From the NCBI GenBank assembly GCA_025766275.1, contig JAFKAC010000066.1, positions 186,001 through 250,000 of the forward strand: a DNA stretch of 64,000 bases, written 5' to 3'. Positions within the stretch are counted from its first letter, which is position 1, and every line of letters begins with the position of its first letter. Source of the stretch: Lactarius indigo (lineage: Eukaryota > Basidiomycota > Agaricomycetes > Russulales > Russulaceae). Shown here in pieces: positions 54,765-64,000 of the stretch. The notes beneath the pieces are model-generated. The model saw only the letters and a program-made list of their open reading frames with translations, was not told where the DNA came from and ran no database searches. The position numbers and the translations under genes were made by a program.

Positions 54765-55035
54765 GTCAATGACACAATCGCTTGAGGTGACGGAACAGGG
54801 CATTTTAGCATACAATCCAGTGCGCACTAAAGAGTATTCGAATGAAACGAGATAAGGTTTAACGATGCGATCTTTAGGGCGTGATGGAACAGAGCATGAC
54901 AGTGCTTGCAGATATTGGCGCCGGCAAAGGACTAACTCTGCACTAAAGAGGTATTCGAATGAAACGACGCAATCGTTCGGGGGTGATGGAACAGTGCATG
55001 ACAGTGCTTGCGGATATTGGCGCCGGCAAAAGAGC
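54765..55035 (+). repeat. Tandem repeat, about 2.5 copies of a 116-bp unit
   Basis: GCACTAAAGAG at 54824 recurs at 54940 with TATTCGAATGAAACGA after it. TGATGGAACAG and GATATTGGCGCCGGCAAA also recur 110-116 bp apart. A partial earlier unit (CAATCGCTTGAGGTGACGG) begins near 54776. It lies directly before the retrocopy. Confidence 0.75.
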
Positions 55036-55042
55036 TAATTCC

Positions 55043-55497
55043 GGGTTGCACAGAATTTTTTTTTTTTTTTTTTTTTGGATCAGTTTTATTCCGGGGCAGT
55101 AAATAATACAAGACCGGTCCTCATCCTCTATCAAGAGAGAGGAGATTTACGAGAGATAACGTAGCGTGCACCCATGTGATAATTGGTAGTAGAGTTCGTC
55201 ACCTCCCAGAGGAAACGTAATAACCAAAGGAAAAGAAGTAGCATACCGCACAAGGAAAAACTAACGGCAGAGGAGCAAAGAAGAAGTGGTGAGTCACCGG
55301 GCGGCTGTTTAGGCCGGGTCCAGGTCGTATTCGGAGAGCAGGTCGGGGGACGGTGGGCGTCAGAGGAGGGCCTGGGGTTCGGGAAGCGCAGGGACTGCGG
55401 GCACTTCGAACTCCGGTTTCGAGGCCAGTTTGGTAAGCTGGAGGAAACGTAAGAAGGTGTACACGAGGACCCGATCTCCGGAGGGTTGCACAGAATT
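55043..55497 (-). mobile_element. Processed retrocopy with poly(A), AATAAA and 15-bp target duplication
   Basis: GGGTTGCACAGAATT flanks it at 55043-55057 and 55483-55497. The left end is a run of 21 T (55056-55076), i.e. a poly(A) tail on the minus strand. AATAAA occurs about 15 nt before the tail on that strand. This is the signature of LINE-mediated retrotransposition of an mRNA. Near its 5' end the minus strand reads FLRFLQLTKLASKPEFEVPA in one frame before a stop; the parent gene was not recognised. No introns or promoter expected. Confidence 0.82.
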
Positions 55498-56800
55498 GGA
55501 TCACAACTCGGAGTGGGTCATCCGGTGGAAGCACCGGACCGCTAAGCTACGCGAAAAACTGACCCTCCATATGTTACTAGGTGTCGACTTTGTCGACTGT
55601 AACCTTGCTTGCGCTCCAGCAAAAATTATATAATCTATTAAGTTATTGTTTGTTTTACTAGTGGTCGTTGTGTTCTTCCTTGGGTGATCTATATTGTCGA
55701 ATTGTGGGGCAACAACTAGAACTCGTCAGTACCTCTTGTGTTGCCAGGACAGGGTAACATAAGCGTTGAACCCCATTCAATGACCCTGTTGGGGGTTTTC
55801 CTATGTTCACGATAACAGCTTCAAGCGTTTGCCCTTGGCCTACATGAGCCTACATGAGCATCGGAAGTTGTGGAAGAGCGTGAGCAGGTCGTCGGTGTAG
55901 GTGTGGCCCCCGGTGGGGGTGCAGTGTCCATGCGCAGAGTGGCACAATAGGTGTTCCGGAGCTGGAGGTCGGATATGTGGTCCACGACGACTGTACCTGT
56001 CTGATTATTGTACCTATATTTTAACCACAAATACTTGCATATTCCCACACGGGCATAGCAGTCCCATCTGGGTGGCTGGAACCAACGTTGCAGTCCCCCT
56101 CATTCCATTTTTGCACCATGTTTGTCAGCGTGATATCAGCGTTTCACCAAATAGCGAATGGGCTACGAAGGCATAAGTCCCATCAGAGCAGCCGGGGCCA
56201 ACGTTTCTCAGCTTCCGCATTTTATTCTTACTGTACAATTGTCAATGCAACGATGATGGCATCAGTGTTTGGGTATGTGATAAAACGGCTTGAAACCACA
56301 TTACATAGGCAAACACTGCCAACGAAAGTACCGGTGTTTGGGTATGCAATGAACTCATTCATTCCAGTTCCATGAGCGTCGAAAGTTGTGGAACCGCGTG
56401 GACAGGTCATCGGCGTAGGTGTGTCCCCTGGTGGGGGTGCATTGACCATGCGCACGGTGGCACAACATGTCTTCCAGAGCCTTGTCTTGCACGGAGAAGA
56501 TGCTATGGTGTCACCTGGGACCAGAGGATGAGGTTGGATATGTAATTCATGACAACTGTACCTGTCCAAAATTGTATTTCAAGCACAAACATCCTGTGTG
56601 CGTCAAGCCGCATCGGTGTAAACAGGAGGAACTGTGTATTACATAACTATGTTGTTTACAGATGTTTGTAAATGGCAGAGAATTTCGACTTGCCACGAGA
56701 CCTTGTCAAGCAAGGTGATGAAAACAGCTGTAAATAAATATTGAAACCCATAGACTGACTTACCCTGTACCCTGCATTCTGCATTCAACATCGTCGTCTC
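55498..56800. repeat. Unassigned region with a diverged about 200-bp duplication
   Basis: 55850-56050 and 56368-56590 are related: both contain GGAAGTTGTGGAA or GAAAGTTGTGGAA, then GGTGGGGGTGCA, GTGGCACAA, GGATATGT and GACTGTACCTGTC or AACTGTACCTGTC in the same order. Either strand gives only short frames. No gene recognised. Confidence 0.5.
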
Positions 56801-58584
56801 TTCCTCACTCCTATCATGAAGGAAATGAATCGTAAACGGACTCGAGCTCCCAAAGATGAGGCTGACAGGGCTTCGGCCAGCGTGTATTGTTCCTTGTTTC
56901 CTCAGATGCCTTTTCCATTTCCATTTTCGTTTCTTCGCCCAACGGTGCTGTAGTGTTCACATTACCCCTCTTCAAGGAACTTCTACCACACCTGGACCCG
57001 CTCCCCCAGACCACCCCTACCCCTCTGGCTAACGCGTAAGGAACGACCACAACTGCAACTGCATCGCGATGTCGCCAATTGAGCCACCATGACCGTAACC
57101 ACCGTGGGCACGAAGACGCAGCCAACGACGAGTTGGGCTTCGGTCCAGTCTCATTTAGAGACCTTTTTGGTTTTCTATTTCTTCTCTCATGCCCAAGGAC
57201 ACGCTGCTGCTGGACTTGTTGCACGTATTTGACATGCGTGAGGTGCTCACCACTGAGATGACAGAGACCGCGTCACTGACGACGTGGATGGCTGGAGACG
57301 GGCCACCGACTACTACAGGAAATTCACGAGAAGATGGGTCAGGTGATTGAGTGATCCTGACCGCGCCTCCACTCATAGCCTGCCGAGCGCAAGGCATACC
57401 TACCTTGGCATAATACAGGAACCCCTCCCATTCCCGCCAACAGCTTCGAGGACCCCCTGTGCAGTAACGATCCAAGTGCGTTTATTTTCCTCCTGTGGTT
57501 GTGATCACGCCCCACTGGTCATCGTATCCACGATTCCGCTACTGCTACCCCACAAAATCACACACCTCCAATCAAGCCTTCGATGCCGTAGCCTCAGGCC
57601 CCGCACCTAGTCCCACATGAGATAAAAGCTGAGTATTCGGTCGATCTGCATGTTCCTTACAGTCACCCATTCCTATGCGTGCACAAAGCCACCGCCACAA
57701 TATATCCATCAGCCGCACCAGATCGTATGAGCATGGTGCGGCTGTGCAAGCAAACATGTAGCGTGAGACGTTCGAATGGAGAAGTCACGGTCACGGTTCG
57801 TGACGGAGGGAGAATGTGGACGTCCACTGGCACACCCTTGTCTACACCTTCACTTCGGACACCCTCACCAGTTCGAACACTTCGAATTTCTCGCTCGTCC
57901 CTCATCCAATTACTACAAAAGTAGATATACAGTGTCTAGTGCCCATGTTTAGACACGTCCGGGAGCAGTTCATAAACGCGACTCAAACAAGGGAACTTGG
58001 ATGTAAGTCGAAGAAAATTTTCGTTACTTCAAGGGACATTCGCCTCGAGTTCGATCAAGAGGAAGCCGAGAGAAAAGAATGCGACCGTACCGCTACAGAA
58101 AAGTCTTGAGAAAGTGGAAGGGCTCTCAAGTCGTCCTTTTTGTATGTGGCCAGCCGACCTGTGAAGCCAAGATTTAGTGCATCGTCGACTCGTGGAGAGC
58201 GTGTACTGCACTCTCGGCTTCCGTTTTTCTGTCCTCCATTCCAGTCGCTACTACCAGCTCCTGTCCCATCCCACAAAATCGTGTTCATCAACCGAGTGAT
58301 ATTAATTACTCAGGCTTTCGCGCCGAGGCCCCTAACCTCGTCTTACCCCTTTACCTTCTTAACTTTTCAGCTGTATTTAATCGAAATACCCCCCTACAGG
58401 TACATATATTTTACAACTGCATTGATTCCTTCAGCTTTGACAACGTATATGCTGGCGATTGAGCGAGTAACAAGTCGAGCTTGGGTCAAGGCGGTGTTTC
58501 AATAAGGCGGCGTGAGTCACGCGTGACTATTCGAATACTGGAGATGTCCAAAGTGGAGTGAGGGACAGAGCATTGATCCTTATG
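56801..58584. other. Unassigned region
   Basis: Only short, mutually overlapping frames on both strands (longest about 136 codons at 57224-56814, minus) with no motif I can name. It may hold a degraded gene near 56800-57480 with intron-like gaps, but nothing could be supported. Confidence 0.3.
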
Positions 58585-59680
58585 TTGCGCTCTTTGAAAC
58601 TGCACTCGCGCTCTACGCGGGCACATTTGCCGCTGCGCTCTCCATCACGACGGACTGTCGCTGTTGGAGTGTTCAGCCACACACGACGCACCAGCGTCGG
58701 ACAGTCTCGGGCCGGCTGGACCGGCAACACATGAACGCGCTAAGGTCGGGCTCAGTTGCTCGACCGCGGACTCAAAATCTACTCTATAAAATAATTTTCC
58801 CTTACACAAATACTTCGCAGCTCACGTAGTACAACCTCAGCCTTTTCTACCAAACGGCTGAGGTTAGTAGTTTACTCTATTCCATCTTATGCTACTTTCA
58901 CTTACTGTGTACTTAGTCGCGCATTCTCGCGCTCCTACAGTCGCTTCGGGCGGGCGCATGGGGTCGACTGTGCGATGGGTGTACGTGGGGTGTCAAATTG
59001 GTGTGCTACGCAATCCGCTCGTGCACCGCTTCAGGATGCACGCTGCGATCGTTACGGGGCTCGTCCTCCTCACCGCATTATCCAGTACGTACGTCTTCTT
59101 CCGCAGCATCTCTAACGTGTGAACTTGGGCCTAGGTGCGTTCGTCGCTGGGCTCGACGAAGGCCTGGTCTGGTCTACAACAACTTCCTACTAGTGGGTGA
59201 GTGCCTCACGCCCACCATTGGACGCTCTTGTCACCCGGATACGCAGAAACGAGCGGTGGGGGCAATGGCACGTGGCGCAATCTCTTTGAGAATCCGACGT
59301 CGGTGCAGTTCGACCACCGCGTGTCCGTGACGACGACGTACCTCGCAATAGCGTCGTCGCGTCGATCCGCCGCGCAGATGTGCGGGTAACGCCTCCCTCA
59401 CTCGTGGTGCGTGCCACGGTAGCCGCGTTTGCGATGATGAACGTGTAGGTGGTGCGGTATCTCAACGCGACCTCGTTCCGGTACCGCTCGCGGCAGCGCA
59501 CCAATCCGGCAGTTTTGCGCTGCTCTCGGCCGTGCTCCATGTCCTCCTGGTACTACGCAGGCCAGACGCCGTTGCGCAGGTGTGGCGGCAGGCGAATCTA
59601 GAGAAAGAGATGGCAACAAAAAGCCAAGAACACAGCGTGAATCACTCGTTCCTTCGTTATTCATATATAGCATTGTAGAT
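58585..59680 (+). pseudogene. COX15 3'-half remnant D, with an inserted segment
   Basis: ALYAGTFAAALSITTD (about 58608-58655) is followed by about 260 bp of unrelated sequence. The Cox15 reading then resumes at 58988 with GVLRNPLVHRFRMHAAIVTG, an intron, [13 protein letters not shown] with a duplicated WS pair before YNNF, and LFENPTSVQFDHRVSVTTTY. Next are AAFAMMNV, a stop, and VPLAAAHQSGSFALLSAVLH, LLVLRRPDAVAQ. It therefore keeps both conserved His-containing blocks but has a nonsense codon, frameshifts and the insertion. Paired with RhoGAP copy D. Confidence 0.72.
58833..58865. repeat. Perfect 10-bp inverted repeat (hairpin)
   Basis: AACCTCAGCC (58833-58842) and GGCTGAGGTT (58856-58865) with a 13-nt spacer, inside the segment inserted into COX15 remnant D. 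Confidence 0.8.
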
Positions 59681-59959
59681 AGGGAGAGGGCTGTTGCATC
59701 GTTCCATTGTCATATATTTCACTACCACTCACTGGCACGCCGCTGCCGACTACACATCTGTGAAATATACAACCACTGACTAACACCTCGGGCTTCGATT
59801 CTCTGCAAAAGCGACCCGCCTACCATGCCGACATCTGCGCATCCTCACCACCTGCGGCGGGAGTAGGAAGTGAAGATGCTGATGCCGAAACGGGTGTTAT
59901 TCCTTATCACGGTGCAGATTAAACGACAGGATTCAGAGATACAATAAACAAAAGTATCG
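59681..59959. other. Convergent 3' intergenic region of unit D
   Basis: 3' spacer between COX15 remnant D and RhoGAP copy D. About 59800-59930 has extra sequence not seen in units A and B. No gene. Confidence 0.35.
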
Positions 59960-62690
59960 TTAGAACCTTTCACTAATACTCGGGGAGAAGGTCCCCATCG
60001 AAGACAACAGACTCGTAGTTGGGGAGGAAGGAAATTCAGTATCAGATATCAAACTCGTGGCGGAGAAGGAAAAATCAGAGGTACTGGAGAGAACACTCTC
60101 GGGTCGGCTTGAGGGGATCATCGGCACTTCTGAGTGTTGGTGTAGACCCGGATGGGGTAACCACCACTCGGCGGCAGATGTGGGTGGAGGGGAGGTCACA
60201 GCGTCCGGCGGCGAAACGTCCAACAATGTCTCGACCCCCTGAGTGGTTCTTGCCCCGGACATGACCTGTTCTTGCGTTGTTGTCTCCATAGCGTCCTTAA
60301 GGGACTGTGACAACGAAAGTCCCAGTAGGGGTATAAGGCACCCTTCCACAGGGGTAACCGAGTCCGAATGTGATGTGGAGAAAGAGGATTGGGCAGACGT
60401 GGGGATCCCTCTAACAATGCCTGGACGACGTCGGGTGGTGGAGCACAGATTAGCGGATTGTAACAACTCAGGACTTAAAAACGAGCCGTAAGGCGAGGGA
60501 ACTTGAACAGTGCGCTCGTCAAACAGGATGTGCGCGTTTTGAATGAGATCCTCCATAACCAGTTTCTTTGAGACAATCAGTTGGAATATCAGAACAAGTC
60601 ATTGTGACGTGCCTTCGCGTGAACACCATCTTCCAGGACTGCATTTCCCCGAAAAACAGTATAGCAGAATTGAGCAGCGAGCGCCTTCACGGTCATTGCG
60701 TTCTTGTCCGAATGAAAGGCAACAAGCGAAAGATGCCGCAAAACAGCTTCTAGAGATGCCTTGTGAACTGGATGTACTTCACCAAGTAGCTCACGGATCT
60801 TCGATCGCAACGCGGAGGAATCATTTTCGATATATCTAGCTATACGTGACATCCGAGTCAGGACGTGGATATGGACAAAACCTGCGAGTGTACCTACCTC
60901 GATTCTGTCTGTATTGTCTACAATATTCTAGCGAAACCGTAAACAGTGGGTCTGGAAGATCCCAGAGGTAGAGCTAGACGATGGAAATCAATCTGAGAAT
61001 TGACACATTTGCAACCGCTGCAATGGCTCACCTTGAGAAGCATCGCAACAGAATGGATGTTGTCTGTAGAGTTGAATGAAAATCTCTTTTCACTTTCGAA
61101 CCTGCGCCGCAACTGAAGGTGAATTCATATCAGCCGGTAGGTTGGTCATTGCGGTGGATTCCACTGGCCTGTAATATATCTGCGTCGTATATAGAACCGA
61201 CCTGCGACACTAAGTACGAGTCGAGACACATGCCTCAGTCAACTTACCGAATATATTTTATGAGTATTCAGACCCCTCTTCTCGACTTCTTCGATGCACA
61301 TTCTAATCACTTTCGGTACATTATCTTGGTCGGTCGTAAGGTCCACCAGGGGGACGCCGAAGATCAAGTCCGAACATGCGTCGGGACGATAGTTGCAGTA
61401 GAGAGTGAGCGGAGGAATAGAAAAGGAAAGCGCATGACCGAAAGACGCTCTCAGACCGGACGTATCTGTTCCGCTCAAGGCTTTCTCGACTTGTGCGGTA
61501 GTACTCATTGCCAAGTTGCCACGCTTTGTGCATATTGCGCTGTATACCGTGTCAATTTCTCGAAGATTCCATGAGAGCTCAACAGCACTGACGTCAGACC
61601 ATCCATATATCTAACAAGAACGTCCATGACGATTGGCGTGAAAACGAGTTTTCCAAGACACTGCCGTTTTTGGTCATCAAACAATACCTTAGAATAGAAC
61701 TTGAACAACACTCACATTATATCCGTCCTCCAGATTCTCAACCCTCTTCAATCGCAACGTATTGAGTAGGGCAACGGCCCTCCTACAGTCATCGTCGGAC
61801 ACTAATTCATAGGGCTAATTCAGCAAACCAAGTTAGAATTCATGGATGACAACATTGGCGATACCTTCAGACTTGGAAAGCTCAAGTCCCTCTAGTAAAT
61901 CCTCCTGCCGACCACTAAATAGCACCGAGACCTTGTTTCCAAATCTTCTGTTCGGAACATCCTGCGAATATTGCGAAACATCGGTTGACTGGGGATATTG
62001 ACGAGGGTGATGTTTCTTCAAGTACGCCTGCTGGAGCTTCAAGATTGTGTTCTCCGCATGGTCCGCATATTTCGCAGCAGATTCCTCGAGACCTTCCTCA
62101 ACCCGCTTTCTTGTCTGATCTTCAGTTTCCTTTCAGATAGCTGATTATCAGGACAGCCCAAACGATAGTTCCTGGCTTGCCTTCAACGTTGCGAGGGGTT
62201 TAATCACGTCGGTATCCAAAACATCCACGAAAGCCTGCTGGGCATTGACTTCTGTGGCGATGGATGTGGGCCCCAAGCTGCGGTTTAGAAGTTGAAAACG
62301 CGTACCCGCTTCCAAACTGTCTCTCACTTTTTCCCATAAAGTTCTCGTCGTAGTTGGTTCGGCACGTGGGTCAAATGCGGTATCAACAACTTTTGCTTCA
62401 CGATGGAGTTTTCGCAAAGAACTGATGCTTGAGGAGAAAGAAGTCAGACCAGATGCGTGGCAGGTTCGACTTTCGGAAGACGACTGACTAGGATACCTCG
62501 ATCCTTTGCCTGAATACCGAGCAGTCAGTGCAGCGCATATGAATCGGATGGGGTTGACGGACCTCTCTTGAAAGAAAGCCAAGTAACGATCTGAGATAAT
62601 TTCGAGTTGTATATCGAATTGGGTGAGGAGACTGTTGGAGTGACTCTCTAGAAACACTCTGGACTGAGGCTCAACGGATATGAATGACAT
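59960..62690 (-). CDS. F-BAR and RhoGAP-type protein, copy D
   Basis: ATG at 62690 (MSFISVEPQSRVFLE), stop at 59960. Blocks in order: IISDRYLAFFQER, SLRKLHREAKVVDTAFDPRA, VNAQQAFVDVLDTDVIKPL, a GC-AG intron, AENTILKLQQAYLKKHHPRQ, MSTTAQVEKALSGTDTSG, DNVPKVIRMCIEEVEKRG, RARHNDLF-region introns, LHPVHKASLEAVLRHLSLV and a tail MEDLIQNAHILFDERTVQVP rich in Ser/Pro. It has a small insertion before the HPVH segment (LLGEV) compared with the others. The arginine-finger position reads Ser. Upstream it retains the uninterrupted flank that the island split in copy C. Confidence 0.64.
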
Positions 62691-64000
62691 GGGAGGTTGT
62701 CGGAGGTTGTAGGGGGCGCTTTTGTTGGTTGAACCAGGCAGGAGCCATGAGGCATATTTTCTCAGGCCCGGGACTTTCGGTGCTTCAGCGTCAGTAAAAG
62801 CAAAAAGCACCCGTATTTGGGGCAATCAGTATCGCCGAGATGTGCCAATTCGGACGGACGGGGACATTGCAACTGCAATATTTTATACACTTCTGACTTT
62901 AACTGAGCCTAACCTTCTCCACTCTTAATGACTAGTATTGACTAACTTACTATGATAGAAGTCACGGGCGGACCATGCACAATCTGTCAGCGCCCTAAGT
63001 TTACTACACGCCCCCCTCGCGTGTCGGCTTCAAGTGATGCAATGCTTCCTTGGAATTAAGTGTCCAATCGAGGGTTCCAAACTTAAGTTCTGGATTAAAT
63101 CGAGGCCAGACTTCTTCCCGTAGGTGCCTCGCGTAACGGACGCCCGTCACGCCCCACAAGGGGAAAGATCACAAGGAGAAAGATATGCGAGGCGTAGTAA
63201 TAGTGGTCTCTTATAAGTTATGGTGTATCTGCCGTTAGTACTAATAGAACATACAGACCGCTACTAAGTTTCGGGCTGAGTACGGTCTCGGAGTATGAGC
63301 CCGAGCGAATATTGCTCGAGGTTATCGGTATCGATTGAGAGAAACTTGAAATTTAGACTCAGCCTGACAGCTTCTCGGAAGGAGTAGGAAGAAGATTCTG
63401 GTCTTCTTGGCTACCTCATGGCTCATTAGAGTGCTTCGAGCCTGAGGGAGATTAAGCTGCCAGGGGCGTGATGTCGCGAGCAGCGAACAAAATTTACGCA
63501 TCTTTGGGTGGTGGCGCTGTGCGTGCAACTGTGGGACTCCCTTATAGCAGGATCCAAATCGATAGACCCCTTCAACAAATACACAAGGGGCGGACTTAAA
63601 AGTTTACTAGCGGGGTTCATAATTAAGTCAGAAAAAAAATGTTTTTAAAATTAGTTATGTCGCAAGAATCGGGTTATAAAATAGTTGTCCCGACATATCG
63701 CTCGGCAGCGTTGCCATCAAGGCTGCCATCCCCTCTCCCTTCCCTTCCGAAAACCCTCAACGATGGTCCGTCGTCACATATCCAGTGACCTGAAAGAGAT
63801 GGCTCTTTCCATGTCTCTTCAAGGTGTTCGTGATTGGATATCCGTGAATACACACGTGTCAGTGAACGGTCACTCAAGCAGTTGCGCAGCTTGCCCAAGG
63901 GTTTTGGCGGGTACGGGTACAGAATTTGTGACCCTCATGAAACCCTTACCTAATGTCACAGGTCACGGGTTTCGCTGGGCACGCAGGTCGCCGGACCGGG
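62691..64000. other. Upstream flank of copy D and unassigned sequence
   Basis: 62691-63075 is the copy D upstream region, matching 12941-13128 plus 53151-53290. 63076-64000 shows only short frames and no motif I recognise; no gene called. Confidence 0.4.

Noticed and set aside
55199..55534. 111-codon minus-strand frame across the retrocopy
   Set aside because: It crosses the target duplication; another frame of the retrocopy looks more protein-like.
57079..57261. Small Cys-rich protein on the plus strand
   Set aside because: Sixty codons overlapping a longer minus-strand frame, no secretion signal and no conserved pattern.

Overview
The window looks like a repeat-rich chromosome segment of an agaricomycete (mushroom-forming) basidiomycete. 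The reasons are genes with many 45-60 nt introns, protein families typical of that group, a Tnp2-type DNA transposon, Tad1-like LINE debris, chromodomain Ty3/gypsy elements and a Ty1/copia element. All calls come from reading the sequence and its translations; no database search was run. No rRNA, tRNA, CRISPR array or bacterial-type operon was seen.

Left flank (1-13.1 kb) and right flank (58.6-62.7 kb): a duplicated gene pair. Each unit has the 3' half of a COX15 (heme A synthase) gene on the + strand, decayed, converging on an F-BAR/RhoGAP-type gene on the - strand whose exons look mostly open. There are four RhoGAP copies (969-3599, 5522-8152, 10181-12940, 59960-62690), the first codons of a fifth at the window edge, and five COX15 remnants, two of them side by side at 8.3-10.0 kb.

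Middle (about 13.1-53.2 kb): an island of mobile DNA that seems to have landed upstream of the third RhoGAP copy, because the flank continues at about 53.15 kb. It holds LINE remnants, a Tnp2 transposase gene (15.3-20.4 kb) broken by nested LTR-like insertions, and a conserved hypothetical gene starting at 20806. That gene is split by one 29.7 kb nested retrotransposon complex. The outer element, called gypsy-3 here (22471-52188, minus strand, TSD CGCAA), contains gypsy-2 (25466-33859, TSD CATAG), gypsy-1 (35013-42917, TSD TTTGC) and a copia element (46394-52004, TSD AGCGT). A solo copia LTR (25877-26387, TSD TCCCT) sits inside a gypsy-2 LTR. Every boundary was resolved to the base.

The three gypsy elements share an unusual design: (i) an 11-nt primer-binding site complementary to the predicted 5' end of their own RNA (Tf1-like self-priming); (ii) a leader of about 780 nt without any ATG in any frame, although it encodes a conserved Gag N-terminal extension, which suggests non-AUG initiation; (iii) a canonical GGGTTTT -1 slippery site joining Gag to Pol; (iv) an in-frame extension of about 400 residues after the chromodomain, with a long second open frame overlapping it. 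A separate observation covers three unrelated LTR-like sequences at 14.7-18.8 kb: the first 26-29 nt of each predicted transcript are directly repeated so as to bracket a GT...AG interval.

Almost all differences between paired LTRs, and most premature stops (CGA to TGA), are CpG transitions, which fits methylation-linked deamination of the island.

Right part (53.2-58.6 kb): a probable multi-exon conserved hypothetical gene (53476-54717, -), a short tandem repeat, a processed retrocopy with a 15-bp target duplication, and otherwise unassigned sequence.
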